A stretch of DNA of 64,000 bases from Metridium senile (GCA_949775045.1 OX459101.1:12388347-12452346); one strand, 5' to 3'. Positions 38,641-48,690 are shown, counted from the first letter of the stretch. The notes: a model not told the origin generated them from the letters alone. A program made the numbers and translations.

Positions 38641-38670
38641 TTTTAAGAGAAGGATAGATAATCTTTAAAT
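38641..38670. promoter_or_regulatory. bidirectional promoter between capsid and integrase genes
   Basis: Minus-strand ATTTAAAGATT (38,660-38,670) lies 25-35 nt before the capsid ATG. Plus-strand TTTTAAGAGA (38,641-38,650) lies 19-28 nt before the integrase ATG at 38,669. The minus motif overlaps the integrase start codon. The whole intergenic space is 33 bp. Confidence 0.6.
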
Positions 38671-39667
38671 GAATAACGACGAAGGCAGGTTATCAAAAAT
38701 ATACTACAGTACTAGGGGGTACTGGAAAGGCTATGAAGCTATCAATAAATTGGCGGATGCTGCTAAAGTGGGTCAATCTACATCTAAGAAGTGGCTTGAG
38801 AAACAGGCGTTGTGGCAAATCTATTTACCACCTCCAAGATATATTCCAAGACCACATTGGGTCGTTGTCAAAACAAACTATATCCACCAGGCTGATTTAT
38901 TGTTCTTAACTCATGATACTGTAAAACGAAAGACCTATAAATATGCGCTGTTAGTGGTGGATATTGCTTCAAGGTATGTTGATGCTGAAGCGCTAACGAG
39001 TAAAGATTCATGTGGAATTGCTAAAGCGTTTGAAAGAATCTATTCAAGGAAACTCAAGTGGCCAAATACGGTGATTGCCGACCCTGGCACAGAATTTATG
39101 GGTGATGTTACAAAACTCATGAAAAAGAAGGGTGTTCGAATTCAGCGAAGTGAGGCTAAAAACCATAAAGCTCAATCTGTGGTAGAACGTGCAAATCGAA
39201 CTTTGTCTGAAAGATTGTATAGTCATCAATATGCTCAAGAGATGTTATTAGAAAATGAAAGGTCAAGAGAATGGGTGAAGAGGTTGCCAAAAGTTTTGGA
39301 AGCAATGAATAGTAAGCCAAGACGCATCACTGGGAAAGAACCTGATAAAGCTGTAAGACTCAAAGAAGTTGATGTTAAACCCGTTGAATACAAGCGGCCT
39401 GTCGGACTTGACGAAGTGAGACTACCTCCTGCTGTTAAAGTAAGATATTTGCTTGCTTCAGGAGAAGACGAAGGAGGTGATAACCGTCGTGCGACGGATC
39501 CGGTCTGGAGTTTGGATATCTATGATTTATCACGGAGTGTTGTTTCGGTTGGACAGCCTGTGTTGTACTATCTATCGGAGGGTGCACCAAGGAGGTCGTT
39601 CGTTAGAGAGGAACTTCAAATCGTTCCTGAAGATACTGAGTTACCTCCTAATTCTGTGTTAGAATAA
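38669..39667 (+). CDS. retroviral-type (DDE) integrase
   Basis: 332 aa. N-terminal helix-turn-helix-like region (YEAINKLADAAKVGQSTSKK). rve catalytic core with D76 (HQADLLFL), D138 (ADPGTEF) and E173 (VVERANRTL), i.e. D..D-x34-E. C-terminal SH3-like tail with WSLDIYDLSRSVVSVGQPVLY and REELQIVPEDTELP. Catalyses TIR end processing and strand transfer, making the 6-bp duplication. No chromodomain seen. All catalytic residues are intact. Its last 52 bp overlap the 3' end of PolB on the opposite strand. Confidence 0.94.
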   Translation: MNNDEGRLSKIYYSTRGYWKGYEAINKLADAAKVGQSTSKKWLEKQALWQIYLPPPRYIPRPHWVVVKTNYIHQADLLFLTHDTVKRKTYKYALLVVDIASRYVDAEALTSKDSCGIAKAFERIYSRKLKWPNTVIADPGTEFMGDVTKLMKKKGVRIQRSEAKNHKAQSVVERANRTLSERLYSHQYAQEMLLENERSREWVKRLPKVLEAMNSKPRRITGKEPDKAVRLKEVDVKPVEYKRPVGLDEVRLPPAVKVRYLLASGEDEGGDNRRATDPVWSLDIYDLSRSVVSVGQPVLYYLSEGAPRRSFVREELQIVPEDTELPPNSVLE

Positions 39668-42600
39668 TGCCCATGAGCAAAAGTATGTACACCATCTTCA
39701 CAAATGATTCGCTTGTCATCCTCATGAGATAGGGCGACCTTGTTAACCGTTTCAGTGTAAACTTCGTGTTTATGGCTTCTAATAACATTCATTTTCCTCA
39801 TCTGTGGCTGTTCATTGAATAGACAATCTTTGTAATCATTGAAACTGATGCACTTCTTAACGACCGCTCTCTTCACGCCCTTGCATTTCTTTTCTTCCTC
39901 TCCTTCATCCATTTTGTATGCGTAGAGCTTGGCTCGCAGACCTACAAATTCGGTTATCTGCTTACCACCTGCTTCGTCTTTGAACTTACCGATGACTTTC
40001 TTGTTCACACCTGTCTCAATACAAGACGGATGATCCTTTGAATAGTTGCTTGTGTCAAACATAGATTTCACATCAGGGCTGATGTCCTTGTAGAAATCTT
40101 CTGTTTCAATTTCATACATCAAACTGTCTGTATCGGTAAATAAGAGCTTTGCCTTTTCACCATATTTAGGCTTGATGTAATTGTAATGAAAATCATACAT
40201 TAGCGTCTTACTTAGATCCAGAATGGACATACCCAAGTAAACAGGTTTATCAAAGACTAATCTTGTTTTCTTCATGTGAATAGCAGCTAGATTCTCGCAA
40301 AAGATGGTTCGGTGCTGATAGTTTGGCTTTGATATTAATTTTTTCGCATCTTTTTCAGTCGTAACCAGTTGAATGTCGACCCTGTTTCTGATGTTCTCCA
40401 TGGTCTTGCCAAAGACTGAGTTATTCATCAACTTGAAAAAGTCTTTCTCAAAATCGTTGGCTGCTTTTGCCCTTAGGTTGGTATTCAAGTCGATGTATGG
40501 CTTTAGCCAATCAGACTCTTCGAATGTGATACCCCTATGAATCTTGGTGACTTTTAGTCCGAGGCTTTCGTAAAGTTTCAGAGTCTCATGATGAACTACG
40601 TACTTTGTTTTGTTGTTGAGGTTTGGGATTAACTTGTCTACTTTGTCGACCTTAATAGACTCTGGAGCTAATGGATAGTCGTTGTGTAAGTCATGAAGGT
40701 GTTTAGAATACTCCAAGTTAACCTCAATTATGCACGGGCGGTTTTTCCAGTCCGTAAGCTCTTGCTCTACCATCCATCTAAAACCGTGAGTAGGTAGCGC
40801 TTTACTCATTGCCCAACCGTAAAGATTATTTGCGTCAAGATATGTGATATATTTAGTGAGTTGGTTGGGGTCATATTTGTCCATGTATGGGTTGTTAGCT
40901 TTACCGTATCTAGTAGATATCATAGACACACCCCCACGAATGCCTTTCTCAATCATTAGTAACATGTCAGGATCAGTTAGCAGCTCTAACTTTACTTTGG
41001 TAATTTTCAAGGCCGCATCCCAAGCTAGTCCAGGTGCTGTGTAGTACCATGCAGGGTCTAACCCATAGTTCTCAAAACAAACATCTCTGAAGTTCTCGAA
41101 GACATCGGCTAATAGTAGTACATCTGTCTTGAGATATAAGTCGTGATATTCCTTCATTGTTTTCATCTCAAAGGTTTCCCACACCTTTTGGGCGCGTTGA
41201 TAGTCGTCATCTGTTATGTCAGTGTCGTTGAGTCTAGAATAGAACGCATCTTTAGGTGGTAATTGGGTTGCGCTGAGTTTATCAAAGCCATCAAACCAAT
41301 CGTATGGGAAGACACCCTTTCTCAACAACAGTTGTAATTGTTCTCCTTCATAGAAGCTCGTGAGGTTTTTGAAAGACTCTTTTGGTAGATTATTAACTAA
41401 ACTGTCAAGACTGGCTGTCATAAATTTGAAGCTGTCAATGAATCTTATGTCGCGCTTCACATCAACCTGCTTACCTTCTTTGTTCGTAAAACGGTCAACT
41501 ACAATCTGTTTCGTGAAAGAAATATACTTTTCCTCATTATTAGGTATACAGTTTATTTTACCTTTTGACGTGCCAAGGTTCTTGATAAATAAGTGTGAGT
41601 CATATCCGGACAGATTATGAAAAATGACTGGAAAGAACTTAGGAATCCTGTATTTAAGGTTGCATTCATTATGAGCTGCACCTCTATACTTTCCTGTAAG
41701 GTGACAGTGGTCTAAAACTTTGTCTTTTTCCAGGTCACCATCACAGATGTGACATTGAGTGGCTTTGCTATAGGCGATTTTATCCCTCGGAGTCATCTTA
41801 ACCTTCTTAGGGAACTTGAACTTATTGTAAATGTCCTTAATGTTTGACTCTAGAGACTCAACAAACATCTGTGGGATATCTTCGTTTGGGGATGTAGCTG
41901 TATATCTTACAAACTCGGATGAAAATATGTTGTCATCAAAGCACTTGATAAAATAGCAGAAGCCTGATGGTTTGTGCTTCTGGTATTGCTTAGTAAAGCT
42001 TTTTCTTTCATCCGGGGAACAGGTGTCTATGTTCTCTGTAAAGCTTTCAAAGTCGGCATAGACAACAAAGGGGACTCGCATTGTTCTATTGAAATTCTTG
42101 AATGTTATATAAAGGGGATTTCCATCCTTATCTTTTGGCATTTCAATCTTAACTTCTTCATTTTTAGAGCAGTATTCAGAATGTTTTTCTAAAGCGGTCT
42201 CCGACCGAAATGAGTTCAGACATCTATAGCATAAAAATCGAGTATGATGAAATTTATCAATTTGAGTAGATACTAATCTCAGCATATTCTTTATCCAGCA
42301 GTAGTGGTTTGTTTCATCGTTTGATGTTAGGAGTAAGTTGATCACTTGAGCTTCATGTTTCTTACTTATTTTTAGAGGGTATACCTCACCTTCATAACCG
42401 TAGACGTTAATCGCGTAGGGGTTTTGCTTTTCAAACTTATCAATCTGTTTTAGTGAGACGGGGAACTCTATTCCCGACCAGTCAAAATTCTCAGAGTTCT
42501 CTTTCATTTGTTTATTGAGTCTTTCAGGATGTGTTTTCTTAGGAAACACGGCAGAGGTTACCGCCCACTTGAAACATTCATGATCATTCTCGTTCTTAAC

Positions 42601-43425
42601 ATTGATGATTGCTTGCTTGGATGCTAATTTTGATGGTATTGGTATATAGGAAGTTCCAGAAATCGGTTCAAAGGGGTCGATGTTGATATCAAAGTATTCG
42701 ACTTGGTCGAATTTCCACCCAGAGCCTTTGTTTTGAAATTGTCCAATCAATTCAAGTAGACGATTTGTCGTTGTATTGAACAAGTCAGAGAAATCGGTTG
42801 ATTCTGTTATGGTTTCCACGGGTGAGTGAAAGTATCCTGAATTTTCATCAATCTGCCCAGTGTCTGGGTTCTCTTTTATGAATTTACAGGTAAAGATGAA
42901 CTTTACTTTGATTGGTTTCTTTTGCTGCTTAATGAGATCTATAACTTTTGTTTTTATATTAGTGATGAACGTCTTGGGGTCATACCCTTTTTGTCCATCT
43001 ATCCTGTGGGTTTTCAGATATCCTCTTAATGCTGTTTGTTGTTCTTTGGATGTGAACCGTTCAACTCTCTTGAATATACGGTTCACTTCGTCCTTTAGAC
43101 TGCTCACTCGTTTATTTACAGTCTTTTTGATAGGCTCTGGGACATAAGATAATACCCAATCTGCAAACTTGTTCAACTCTTTCTTTACGGAGTTGGCCGC
43201 TCTGTTTGCTAAATGTTTGAGTGGTTGGACATGGGAATTTCGAGGGGGATGGGAAGTTTTGAGAATGGGAACATTAATCTCAGGTATCGGTTCATCAAAA
43301 ATATTCGATGAAGCTTTAGATGGAATAATACGAGGTGGCGGTTCCAATTCTCTGATGATTCGACTGCGTAGTTGACTTTGACGTCTTTGAAAAAGCTCGC
43401 GTCGTTTCGCTGATTGTTTCTCCAT
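39616..43425 (-). CDS. protein-primed family B DNA polymerase
   Basis: 1269 aa. Proline/basic N-terminus including SSNIFDEPIP (40-48), shared with the SAP protein. C2H2-like finger C399-C402-H415-C419. Exo I VVYADFESF (D458, E460). An inserted HNH/endonuclease-VII-like Cys/His module at about 558-590 (CHICDGDLEK, DHCHLTGKYRGAAHNECNL). Exo II FHNLSGYDSHLF (602-613). Exo III YLKTD (764-768). Pol A YLDANNLYG (D863). Pol B KLMNNSVFGK (998-1007). Pol C FTDTDSL (1096-1102). All catalytic positions are intact, so it should replicate the element by protein priming. It starts at the ATG that ends the right TIR. Confidence 0.95.
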   Translation of the reverse strand: MEKQSAKRRELFQRRQSQLRSRIIRELEPPPRIIPSKASSNIFDEPIPEINVPILKTSHPPRNSHVQPLKHLANRAANSVKKELNKFADWVLSYVPEPIKKTVNKRVSSLKDEVNRIFKRVERFTSKEQQTALRGYLKTHRIDGQKGYDPKTFITNIKTKVIDLIKQQKKPIKVKFIFTCKFIKENPDTGQIDENSGYFHSPVETITESTDFSDLFNTTTNRLLELIGQFQNKGSGWKFDQVEYFDINIDPFEPISGTSYIPIPSKLASKQAIINVKNENDHECFKWAVTSAVFPKKTHPERLNKQMKENSENFDWSGIEFPVSLKQIDKFEKQNPYAINVYGYEGEVYPLKISKKHEAQVINLLLTSNDETNHYCWIKNMLRLVSTQIDKFHHTRFLCYRCLNSFRSETALEKHSEYCSKNEEVKIEMPKDKDGNPLYITFKNFNRTMRVPFVVYADFESFTENIDTCSPDERKSFTKQYQKHKPSGFCYFIKCFDDNIFSSEFVRYTATSPNEDIPQMFVESLESNIKDIYNKFKFPKKVKMTPRDKIAYSKATQCHICDGDLEKDKVLDHCHLTGKYRGAAHNECNLKYRIPKFFPVIFHNLSGYDSHLFIKNLGTSKGKINCIPNNEEKYISFTKQIVVDRFTNKEGKQVDVKRDIRFIDSFKFMTASLDSLVNNLPKESFKNLTSFYEGEQLQLLLRKGVFPYDWFDGFDKLSATQLPPKDAFYSRLNDTDITDDDYQRAQKVWETFEMKTMKEYHDLYLKTDVLLLADVFENFRDVCFENYGLDPAWYYTAPGLAWDAALKITKVKLELLTDPDMLLMIEKGIRGGVSMISTRYGKANNPYMDKYDPNQLTKYITYLDANNLYGWAMSKALPTHGFRWMVEQELTDWKNRPCIIEVNLEYSKHLHDLHNDYPLAPESIKVDKVDKLIPNLNNKTKYVVHHETLKLYESLGLKVTKIHRGITFEESDWLKPYIDLNTNLRAKAANDFEKDFFKLMNNSVFGKTMENIRNRVDIQLVTTEKDAKKLISKPNYQHRTIFCENLAAIHMKKTRLVFDKPVYLGMSILDLSKTLMYDFHYNYIKPKYGEKAKLLFTDTDSLMYEIETEDFYKDISPDVKSMFDTSNYSKDHPSCIETGVNKKVIGKFKDEAGGKQITEFVGLRAKLYAYKMDEGEEEKKCKGVKRAVVKKCISFNDYKDCLFNEQPQMRKMNVIRSHKHEVYTETVNKVALSHEDDKRIICEDGVHTFAHGHYSNTELGGNSVSSGTI

Positions 43426-43602
43426 TTTATATTATAATATCTAATTCTTTAAGCCGTTTTCAATTTTTTAGGTTGGGGTCAGGTATCGCTAATTTAATAG
43501 GGAGGGGTGGGTGTAAAAATATTTGACGTTGAATGCTCTATGATTTTCAATTTATCCTCGTGTGATTTTGATTTGTCCCCGTGGCGCCAAAATACAACTA
43601 CT
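43423..43602 (-). repeat. Polinton right terminal inverted repeat
   Basis: Exact inverted copy of 30,101-30,280, including the CTTAAAGAATT motif, ATATTATAATAT and the PolB start codon. Confidence 0.95.
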
Positions 43603-43910
43603 GTGGAAGAAAGTGCTAGATGATCATCACACGAAATTTCACATCTACAATAAAAATCCCTCGACAGTTACTTATTATTTTACATTAGACTTTTATCAGT
43701 CATTCTTGGCTCCATTTTCTTTATTTTCCATATATCATTTCGACACGTATTGACCGGAGCAAATGATGCCGGGGGACAAGAAAGTGCTGCTAAATCATCA
43801 CAAGAAATTTCACATCCACAATAAAAATCTCCCTACTAGTCATTTGATTTCCATTTATTCTACAGTCCTTCTTAGCTCCATTTTCTTTATTTTCTTAATC
43901 TTATTACAAG
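43603..43910. repeat. right Polinton target: ~175-bp repeat units
   Basis: CACGAAATTTCACATCTACAATAAAAATCC (43,630) recurs as CACAAGAAATTTCACATCCA... (43,799), with GACCGGAGCAAATGATGCCG between them. The left flank carries the truncated partner. Just downstream, CAAGGCAAAAATCACAAAAC is duplicated at 43,907 and 43,990. Confidence 0.7.
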
Positions 43911-44807
43911 GCAAAAATCACAAAACAATTATTTCTTACGTTTGTTGGTTTGTTCAGTACATGTACGTATAAGTATACGAATATCTCCAAGGCAAAAATC
44001 ACAAAACAATTCTTTCTCACGACTGTGATAAATCAAAATGCTATTCTATATGCATGATATTGCGTTGAGGTCATTATTAGAGCGATTTAAGAGGACCCAT
44101 TAATCTTAACACTGTAAATAATCACAGTTGTTAAATCCCTTTAATATTTTATTAGTATTTGTACACCGGTATTTTCATGTATACATATAAGTATGCGAAT
44201 TATCTCCAATCAGGAGCCCATTACCCATATAATGGGGTCCTGCTTCAATACATTACAACCAGAACATATTGAAAATCTATGTATGACTTGTATTGACCGA
44301 ATGCCAATATAATATCTATATTTTATGATATTTCACTATGATTTTTATTTAAATCCATATTTTAATTGACCACTACATCAAAGTTATACATTAGAATGAC
44401 ATCAACAAAGTTAAAACGATTCAGACAAAAGTATTAAATTCTTGAGAAGTTACGTTATGAGAATTTCAAAGTGTACCGAAAAACACCACAACGAGGCTTG
44501 CATGGAAACAGTTCACTGAACACATACAAATCTCTGTAATTTTGATTCCAAATAGCTTCACTAATTGAATTATATTTAATTTATAGCAATAAAACTTTCA
44601 AAAAATACATATTTCTGCTTGCTCTTTTCGATGGTGGTGTTTATTTTTTAAGATAAGGTTTTGCAAGACGTCAATTGGCATTCGGTCTGTGATTTATGAT
44701 ATTTTATTCTGACAAATTAACTATAATACAGAGGTAGGCATAGAACGTAATATTTAGGAGAACAATTTGTAATAAATGAATTAACTAAATTATATATGAA
44801 GACCAAA
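43911..44807. other. intergenic, AT-rich
   Basis: A diverged duplication of GTATAAGTAT.CGAAT.ATCTCCAA (43,967 and 44,188). Otherwise no feature. Confidence 0.5.
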
Positions 44808-45135
44808 TTACCGACATCCTTTGCAGGATTACGAGTATTGACTATACACCTATTTCATAAATCGTTGTCGCAGCCGAAGCTATAAACTCCACGCTCTGAA
44901 GCCTGCAAAGGATGTCGGTAATATGAACAAACGTTTTTGGTTTATTACTCGGTTTTTTTAAAGAAATATTTGTTTCATCAACTAATACTGCAACAACTTG
45001 TTATGGTCATATAACACAAACACTTACAACCAAAATATGCTATGAATAAATCGATAACAAGAGAACAAATACCGACATCCTTTGCAGGCATCAGAGTGTG
45101 GACTGTAGACTGATTGCGACAACGCTTTTTAAAAA
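44808..45135. mobile_element. MITE, TTACCGACATCCTTTGCAGG family
   Basis: 44,808-44,922 has inverted ends TTACCGACATCCTTTGCAGG / CCTGCAAAGGATGTCGGTAA. The left end recurs at 45,069-45,090, a second truncated copy. Confidence 0.75.
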
Positions 45136-45389
45136 AGGTGTATCAGTTGTTTGACGTTTCTTCTGTTAGTAAAAAGACTCGTCGAACCATATCTCCTCTT
45201 ATTACTCACAAAGCTATCTAATAAAAGCACGCAAACGTACTAAAATAACTTGTAAATAGACCGAATCCAAATATGGCGACCTGCTAGAGTGATGTTCATT
45301 TGACCGTAAAACAAAGTGTATTAGTGAAAGTGTGATAGTCAAATAACAACAAAAGACAAAAATATCCCTCTATTCAGTATTTCTCGAAA

Positions 45390-45965
45390 TTGAAAGAAAT
45401 ATTAAAAAAAATATACATTTAAAAAATTGCTATATATCAGTTTATATATGTAAATGTATGTTGTCGACCTCAACTATGACTAACTAATCGCCATATCTTA
45501 TCGAAAATATCTATACAAAAATATACTCTTCAAATTAATAATGTATTTTTAAATTGACGTAGCTGATACAAATTTATTTACAAAAGTATACTTATTTACA
45601 AGGAAGGAATATATAAATAAATATATATTTAACAAAATTGCTATATATTATATTAAATGTATTTGCTGCCGACCTCAAATATGATTAACTTATCGCCATA
45701 TTAGGGAAAATATATATACAAAAATATACTACAAATTAATAATCTTTTTAAATTGTAAGGTGATACAAATTTATTTACAAAAGTATACTTACTTACAAGG
45801 AATATCTAAATAAATATGTATTTACAAAAAATGCTTTATATCAGTATATATAAGTTGTCGACCTCAAATATGATTAACTTATTTAACTTATTTAATTTAT
45901 CTAAATAAATATATATTTACAAAAATTGCTATATATATGTATATATATTAAATGTTTATATTGAC
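45390..45965. repeat. ~200-bp AT-rich tandem repeat
   Basis: Three diverged units containing TTGCTATATAT, GTCGACCTCAAATATGATTA and ACAAATTTATTTACAAAAGT. Confidence 0.75.
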
Positions 45966-46294
45966 TAATCGCCATTTATAGCGACCAGTTAGAAATAGAG
46001 TGAAACAACGAAATGAAACGACAGACTATATTTGATGACGGACAAGCTGGAGCACAATTATAGCCGAGTCAAAACATAACACGGATCATTTAAACAAGGG
46101 GAGGGGAGCTCGGTACAGTTATGCACTGAGAATTGAATATTAAAAGAAAAAACATCACAGCTCACGGTAATTAAAACGTTCAAATTCAAGAGAATTCATT
46201 AGAGCATGCTTATCATGCTGATCACGAAAACTAAATAAATTTAAAAAAATCACTTTGTTAACGTCTCAATGTAATTAGCATACAGACACAAGTG

Positions 46295-46900
46295 CCCTAC
46301 TAATTAGGGAGACTCACACTCACACTCACTACCTCTACTTTAAATATTTTAGCACACAACATGGCTGACATGATATATAATAAATCACCCTTTTAACGTC
46401 TCAATGTATTTAGTCAGTGGCTAATTGGGGAGACTCACACTCACTACCTCTACTTTAAATATTTTAGCACACAACTTGGCTCACATGATATATAGAGTGA
46501 TTTTCACGGGACTGTGAAATAATATCTAAGCTAATAGACAAATAGTATAAGACCCTAAGCCCATTGTTTTCTTTTGTTGATATATGACTATTAGACACTA
46601 TAAAACACTGACTATTAGTAATTGTTTCACAGTCGAATAAAAAACACTCTAATAAATCACTGTTTTAACGTCTCGATGTATTTAGCCAGTGACTAATTGG
46701 GAAGACTCACACTCACTACCTCCACTTTAGATATTTTAGCACACAACATGGCTCACATGATAATAAATCACCCTTTTAACGTCCCAGTGTATTTAGCCAC
46801 CAGACACAAGTGTCCTACTAATTCTGTACTAATTGGGGAGATCCACAGTTACCTCTACGTTAAATATTTTGGAATACAACTGATGCTCACAATTAAAAAT
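46295..46900. repeat. GGGGAGACTCACACTCACTACCTC repeat cluster
   Basis: Four units with CTAATTGGGGAGACTCACAC, CACTACCTCTACTTTAAATA and TTTTAGCACACAACTTGGCT. Isolated copies or inverse copies occur near 13,100, 14,420, 14,690, 22,660 and 49,000, so it is a dispersed family. A TAGAGTG-type MITE (46,494-46,652) is inserted in the cluster. Confidence 0.8.
46494..46652. mobile_element. MITE, TAGAGTG...CACTCTA family, copy 2
   Basis: TAGAGTGATTTTCACGGGAC...AGTCGAATAAAAAACACTCTA with a TGTGAAA/TTTCACA inner arm. Sits inside the GGGGAGACTCACACTC cluster. Confidence 0.75.
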
Positions 46901-46941
46901 ACAACAATACAATTTCAATTACAGCTATATTAAACTTAGAT

Positions 46942-47169
46942 TAGGGACGGACCATTAGATTTTTTTTCCACTCCAAGTATGTGCAGGAATTTTTTTTTTA
47001 TCAGGATTTGCTTGTAGGAATTTTTTTTACGGAATAAATTTTGTTAAATATATTAATGAAATATATTAATTAATTGCACGAATTTTTTTTTTCCGTATAT
47101 TTGATGTGCTCGAATTTTTTTTCCCACTTTTAGGCTGTGCCCCTCAAAAATCTAATGGTCCGTCCCTTA
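46942..47169. mobile_element. MITE with GGGACGGACCATTAGATTTTT ends
   Basis: Inverted ends GGGACGGACCATTAGATTTT and AAAATCTAATGGTCCGTCCC. The T-rich core has several GAATTTTTTTT boxes. Confidence 0.88.
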
Positions 47170-47949
47170 CTGAATAGTGCATACGGAATAGTGCATACGG
47201 ATTGCAAGTTTAAAGTGAAATAAGTAACAATTAGTTAATTTTTATATTCTGATTTCATTCCATTCAAAACAATATACGAGATAGTCATGGGTAGTAAATA
47301 TCGCTGTGTATTTATTTTTTATTTCAAATTAATGAGACCCACAATATGCCCTTTGGTTTTGATTGCACTATTCAGTATTATTCAACGTTTTTTGAAATAG
47401 CTTTATACAATACCCCTTTCACGTGGGGTTTAAAGAAAACAACGAACGAACAATGCTGGTGATATTACGTTGTTTCTGGCATCCGTCCTTCTTTGTTTAA
47501 TAGACGGTGAACTCTCATCAGCAAAGGCTTAGCTTCGGCCCTCATCATCTTATCACGAACCATTGTTTTAAAATAGGAAATGCTTGCTCAGCATAAAAAC
47601 AGCACTTGAGGCTGTGACGTCATACTGACAAGGTCCCAATATTAAATTATGTGCATGGCTTGAAGGCGCGTTTTGGCCTATTCGATCTGATTATCGTACC
47701 TGTAGAAATCGTTAAACAAAAAATCAAATTATGTAGAAACGTGTACAGTGTAAACATTATAAAAGCGCGCAATCTTTTGCACTAATTATTCATAAATAAT
47801 AATAATACTAATAATTTATTTCTACCGGCATCCCAATAATTCTCGATCGCGATGCCCTTACAAATCGATCCAAAAAATAAAAGTTGATATAATTACACGA
47901 AGATATTAATGATTATTTACAAATAGATAATACACCTACTTGCAGTAAG

Positions 47950-48126
47950 GTTGTCATACAAAAATATACATTTGTTATAAAGAAAATAGAACATTTGTGA
48001 TTTAGTACGATAGGAATTAGTTAAAAGGCAATTAAGAAGATCACTCAAGCTGAACTCTCTCTTTTGTCTTAATTAATTAATTCCTTTCGCACTAAATCAC
48101 AAATGTTCTATTTTCTTTGTGACAAC
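47950..48126. mobile_element. MITE/inverted repeat
   Basis: AAAGAAAATAGAACATTTGT and ACAAATGTTCTATTTTCTTT arms extended by GATTTAGT/ACTAAATC. The preceding 47,170-47,949 shows no gene. Confidence 0.78.
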
Positions 48127-48309
48127 TGTTCTGTTAGTGTTTGTACTCTAGAAAACAATGCAGATAATACTGTTTAGTTCTTACTTAATGTTGCGCGCTT
48201 TTAATGTGTTATAATTGTCGTCGTTAGTTGGTCTAAGAAAGGAATAATTATATGGGCATACATCTACAAACACTACTCTCATATTATGACATATCATCTC
48301 ACTCAATCA

Positions 48310-48690
48310 AAAGCGAAAATAAGTCGAGTCGGTTGAATACTGCATGATAGTGGAGCCCTGAGTGATGGTTGTAATATATTATTGTTTGTGGTAGTGTGTG
48401 GGGTGAACCAGTTTTCCTGCAGTGCAGCTGTGCGTGTGAGTTTTAGGGAGGATGATTAAGCTATAAAAAATTTGTTTAGATCCTCTCTCACAAAAGGCAA
48501 AATGAGTAGAGTTGGTTGAATACCTCTTGTAAATATATAGTGGAGCCCTGATGGGCTGTGATGATTGTAATATATTATTGTTTGTATAGTGGTAGTGTGT
48601 GGAGTGAGCCAATCGTCCTGTAGTGAGCGCGTGCCGAGTTGCGGGTTCACGGAGGAGCTAGCTTGAGGGAGGATGACTAAGTTATCAAAT
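48310..48690. repeat. ~189-bp direct duplication
   Basis: GTGGAGCCCTGA, GTAATATATTATTGTTTGT and GGTAGTGTGTGG recur at about 189-bp spacing, as do AGGGAGGATGA blocks. Two units. Confidence 0.8.

Larger units (their letters stand above)
30101..43602. mobile_element. Polinton/Maverick (adintovirus-like) element, complete
   Basis: 13.5-kb self-synthesising DNA transposon. It starts AGTAGTTGTATTTTGG and ends CCAAAATACAACTACT. Perfect 180-bp TIRs at 30,101-30,280 and 43,423-43,602. The 7-bp TGTGGAA is present at both edges (30,095-30,101 and 43,602-43,608) and overlaps the TIR by one base, giving a 6-bp target duplication (TGTGGA or GTGGAA). It contains the Polinton hallmark genes: protein-primed PolB, retroviral-type integrase, packaging ATPase, jelly-roll major capsid protein and penton-like minor capsid protein. 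All major ORFs are open, which together with identical TIRs suggests a recent insertion. The length is slightly below the usual 15-20 kb, and no adenain-type protease was recognised. Confidence 0.95.
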
